From Tetragonia tetragonoides (Eukaryota > Streptophyta > Magnoliopsida > Caryophyllales > Aizoaceae), in assembly GCA_038025085.1 (NCBI GenBank), contig CM076153.1, positions 2,418,001 to 2,482,000 on the forward strand: 64,000 bases of DNA, written 5' to 3'. The notes under the pieces are model-generated. The model had not been told where the DNA came from and searched no databases. It worked only from the letters and a program-made list of their open reading frames with translations. Below, piece by piece: positions 60,277-64,000 of the stretch. Made by a program: the position numbers and the translations under genes. Position 1 is the stretch's first letter. Every line of letters starts with the position of its first letter.

Positions 60277-62176
60277 TAGGGTTGTTCATGAAATACCGAA
60301 ACCGAGGCAAACCGTACCGAAAAACAGGTTACCGTACTGGTAATTTTTTTTATCCCGGTACGAAAACCGTACCGGTTACAATTATCGGTTTTTCGGTACG
60401 GTTGCGGTTCACGTTTTTGGAAAAACGGTTAACCGAAAAAACCGAACTTTAATTTTTATATTGGCAGCTCATTTCATATGCTTACTAGCTTAGCCCAATA
60501 TAACGAAATATAAAAGCCCATTCCAGTCTTTCTTGACTCTATCTACTGAGTATACTAACTAAGTCTAAAACTATTGCACTAAAAAATTTAGGCCCTGTTT
60601 AGTTGGGGAAAACAATCTCTAGTTTTCAGTCTCCTTTTTTCACTTTATTTGTGTGAAACTGAAAACAATAGAAAATAGTTTCATTTCATAAAAAAACGTG
60701 TTCAAATCTCACACCCTCTATCTCTCTCCTTCCCCACATCACCCCATCATCATCCACCACCGTCATTAAAGAGCTCCCCCATTAAAACACTTCTGCAATC
60801 CATCACAACCACCACCACCACCAGGATAGCTTTGTTTTCTAGACCATTAAAACATTGCTGCAATCTACCAATGCGACCCACAACCACAATAATCGCCCAA
60901 TAATTAGGGTTTATGTTCAATTGCAAAAATTGTAAAATTAATGCACAAAGTAAACACAATTGTCGAAATTACAAGAGGGCTTTTGCTGTTGAATGTCTTC
61001 CATGGTCAATGGGAGTATTATCTTCATTCAATTGTGTGTAGCTGAGGAGTTTATGAGGCGGGGAGAGGAGAGAGAAATTTCGGTTTATTTTCCAGATCTA
61101 GAGCAAAATTAAACGAGTAACCGACACCAAGTTCTTTGGGCGTGACTTCCGCATTTAGTGGCGTAAAATTCGTTGCCGGTCACCGTCATTTTGGTGGGTG
61201 CCACCGTCGCCAGTGGTTCTGTGGTGGTGGCAATGGTTGCTGGTATGAACTTGAGGAGAGAGAGAGTGAGTGTGTGTGGGTAGAGCTTGTGTTTCCCCTT
61301 GAGAATTATTAGAGAATCCGCCACACAAAAAATACAAAGGAAACACTGAGAACAGCTTTGGGCATGTTCTCTAATTTTCCCTTATCACTTGAAAAAAGGT
61401 GTTTCCCTTTTTCTGTCAAAATGTTTTCAAAATCCAGAATTTGAACATCTTCTTCAAATTTCTCTTCCCAAGGAAATAGCATAACACGGAAAACATATAT
61501 GTTTTCCACAACTGAACAGACCCTTAGGGTTTCATTTTTTTCTCCTCTTTCTCTCTCCAATCTCCATTGCCGTCATTCTTCAGCTTCTCACTCTATCTGC
61601 TCAAACTAACCAGATCATTATCTATATGTCCCTTCTCGTACTACTATGATATTTTGTTATAGTTTATTCATTGATGAAAGAAAGAAGCATCAAAAGCAGA
61701 TCAAAAGCACGTTGTCCAACCGCAAAAAAAGAAATAAGAAGGCTTGTTTTTTTTTTTGTGTACAGATACAAACAGAAACTAAAGGGAGAGAGAGAGGTGG
61801 GAGAGAGGTGAGAGAAAGGAAGGAGAAAGTGGGTGATTGTCCAATTACTTTTTTCTATGACATTAGTTAGCTTTGTTAAGCATCAGATCTACAAGGTTTG
61901 ACAAATTACTCGGTCGATTACTATTTGTTAAACCAACAAAATTGTTCAATTGGTTCAATTTTTGTTATTTTACTCATATTTCACTTGTAAAAAAATGCTA
62001 TAAAATTATATCTTAAAAATGTGTAAATTGATTCGGTTAACCGTTAACCGTACCAAAACTTTCGGTTAATCGATATTTTCGGTACGGTACCGGTTCATAA
62101 AATATCTGAACCGATATTTTCGATTACCGTATCGAAACACACTTTCAGTACGGTTAACCTACCGTGAAGAGCCCTA
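60277..62176. mobile_element. hAT-like element, 1.9 kb, inserted in satellite
   Basis: The terminal repeats are TAGGGTTGTTCATGAAATAC (left) and, read inward from the right, TAGGGCTCTTCACGGTAGG. Both ends continue into sequence rich in CGGTTAACCG, CCGAAAA and GGTACGGT motifs over about 150 bp. A perfect 8 bp target duplication CCGGTCGA is at 60269-60276 and 62177-62184. No hAT transposase is recognisable. A second element is nested at 60591-61523. Confidence 0.88.
60591..61523. mobile_element. PIF/Harbinger-like element nested in the hAT element, 933 bp
   Basis: The ends are GGCCCTGTTTAGTTGGGGAA (left) and, read inward from the right, GGGTCTGTTCAGTTGTGGAA, with AAC following in both. A 3 bp TTA duplication flanks it (60588-60590 and 61524-61526). 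These are features of Tourist/PIF elements. The inside holds short repeats (CACCACCACC) and no recognisable transposase. Confidence 0.82.
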
Positions 62177-62184
62177 CCGGTCGA

Positions 62185-64000
62185 TGACGGACCCTTAGGG
62201 CCTCTAATGTTCCTTAAAGGTGTCTTGTGCGATGTGGTGCGAAAATATCCAGTTTCGTTCCAGGGATACCCGGAAGCCCAAAAAACGTGGATTATAGCCT
62301 TCGATCTCGACTTCAGGAGGCCCGAAAGTCTTTTTTGCCCAAACTAATTCGGGAGGCTATCATGACCCTAGAGGACCCTCGGTGTCCCGGCTAGAGTCAT
62401 CCGGGTCCACAAACTTCGATATTATCCATGCCTTCGGTGTTCCAGCCCTTACATTGGTCTCCCATAAAAACGCCCTTACAAGCCTATCAAAGACCCGATA
62501 ACAAACCCCGGAGGCCCTCTTATGTTCTCTAAGGGTGTCCCATGCGATGTGATGCGAAAATATCCACCTTCGTTCCGGGCCGCCTGAAAGCCCAAAAAAC
62601 GTGGATTATAACCTTCGTTTTCGGCTTCCGGAGGGCCGGGTGTCATTTTTGCCCAAACTTCTCCGAGGAGTCTATTATGACCCTAGAGGACCCTTGGTTA
62701 TTTAGGAGGGTCATCCGGATCCCCGAACTTCGATATCACCTATGCCTTCAGTGTTCCGACCCTTATATTGGAGTCCCGTAAAAACGCCCTTACAAGCCTA
62801 TCGGGGACCCGATAACGGACCCCTGGGGCCTCTTATGTTCCCTAAGGGTGTCCCGTGTGATGTGGTGCAAAAATATCCACCTTCGTTCCGGGGCCTCCCG
62901 GAAGCCCAAAAGACGTGGATTATTTAGCCTTCGAGTTTGGCTTCCGGGGGCCCGGGTGTCATCTTTGCCCAAACTTCACTATTGGGTCTATTAGGACCTT
63001 AGAGGACCCTCGGTGCCCTGAAATGGGTCATCTGGATACTTGATCTTCGATATCACCCATGTCTTCGGTGTTTCGGCCGTTATATTGGAGTCTCGTAAAA
63101 ACGCCCTAACAAGCAAGGACCCGATAACAAACCCCGAAGGCCTCTTATGTTCCTTAAGAGTGTTCCACGAGATGTGGTGCGAAAATATCCACCTTTGTTC
63201 TCGGCCTCCCGGAGGCCCAAAAACCGTGGATTGTAGCCTTTGATTTTCAGCTTCAGGGAGCCCGGGAGTCTTTTTCGCCCAAACTAATTTGGGGGGCTAT
63301 CATGACCCTAGAGGACCCTCGGTGTCCCGGCTAGAGTCATCCGGAACCCCAAACTTCGATATCACCCATGCCTTCGGTTGTCCAGCTCTTACATTGGTGT
63401 CCCGTAGAAACGACCGTACAAGTCTATCAGGGACCCGATAACAGATCCCGGAGTCCTCTTATGTTCCCTAAGGGTGTCTTGTGCGATGTGGTGCGAAAAT
63501 ATCCACCTTCGTTCCGAGGCCGCCTGAAAGCCCAAAAAACGTGGATTATAGCCTTCGTTTTCGGCTTCCGGGGGGCGGGTGTCATTTTTGCCCAAACTTC
63601 TCCGGAGGGTCTATCATGACCCTAGAGGACCCTCGGTTATTTAGGAGGGTCATCCGGATCCCCGAACTTCGATATCACCTATGCATTCAGTGTTCCGGCC
63701 CTTATATTGGTGTCCCGTAAAAACGCCCTTACAAGCCTATCAAGGACCTGATAACGAACCCCGGGGGCCTCTTATGTTCCCTAAGGGTGTCCCGTGCGAA
63801 GTGGTGCAAAAATATCCGCCTTTGTTCTGGGGCTTCCGGGAAACCCAAAAAACGTGGATTATATAGCCTTCGTTTTCGGCTTCCGGGGGCCCGGGTGTCA
63901 TTTTTGCCCAAACTTCTCTGGAGGTTCTATCATGACCCTAGAGGACCCTCGGTTATTTAGGAGGGTCATCCGGATCTCTGAATTTCGATATCACCTATGC
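62185..64000 (+). repeat. Satellite, second region continued, about 5.8 monomers to window end
   Basis: The ~312 bp family continues to the window edge. Several monomers here share a variant with GGTTATTTAGGAGGGTCATC (near 62696, 63636 and 63951), and others have GGTGTCCCGGCTAGAGTCAT (near 62380 and 63319). The recurrence of these variants suggests local higher-order structure of two to three monomers. Confidence 0.93.

Overview
The window is nuclear DNA of a flowering plant, most likely a eudicot. It has GT-AG introns, a many-exon meiotic MSH5 gene, plant family-1 glycosyltransferases, a GDSL esterase, plant mobile domain and FAR1/MuDR transposon genes, a tRNA-derived SINE, a solo LTR and a GC-rich satellite. 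I could not identify the species. All splice models below were read by eye from frame continuity and GT/AG sites.

Layout. (1) 0-16.7 kb is a decayed segmental array. Three broken MSH5 copies (A, B, C, all +) alternate with minus-strand glycosyltransferase genes. One glycosyltransferase is intact (786-2905) and one is dead (6913-8423). A GDSL-esterase fragment and an orphan glycosyltransferase promoter also lie here, so the repeated unit was probably UGT(-)/MSH5(+)/GDSL(-). A SINE, a LINE tail and a hAT element later inserted into the array. (2) 16.8-23.0 kb is a 6.2 kb Mutator-like element. It carries a plant-mobile-domain gene (+) and a transposase joined by splicing to an OTU protease (-). 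It sits directly upstream of the MSH5 TATA box. (3) 23.16-35.56 kb is the only full-length MSH5 (34 exons, 806 codons in frame); two of its splice sites look abnormal. (4) 36.3-39.8 kb is an intact five-exon GDSL esterase/lipase (-) with a tRNA-Phe-like sequence and a SINE in its introns. (5) 41.4-47.2 kb is a ~312 bp satellite, part of it in 625 bp dimers. (6) 47.35-52.17 kb is a 4.8 kb solo LTR with a perfect 5 bp target duplication. (7) 54.8-57.8 kb is a divergent, shortened eIF3b-like gene (-). (8) 59.4-64.0 kb is more of the same satellite, split by a 1.9 kb hAT element that itself contains a 0.93 kb PIF/Harbinger-like element.

The genes do not form a pathway. The neighbourhood is linked by history: repeated duplication of a UGT-MSH5-GDSL block, loss of most copies, and layered transposon insertion. 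The duplicated fragments serve as empty-site references that date and orient several insertions. The most unusual items are the MSH5 splice-site anomalies and the PMD/transposase-OTU element in the MSH5 promoter.
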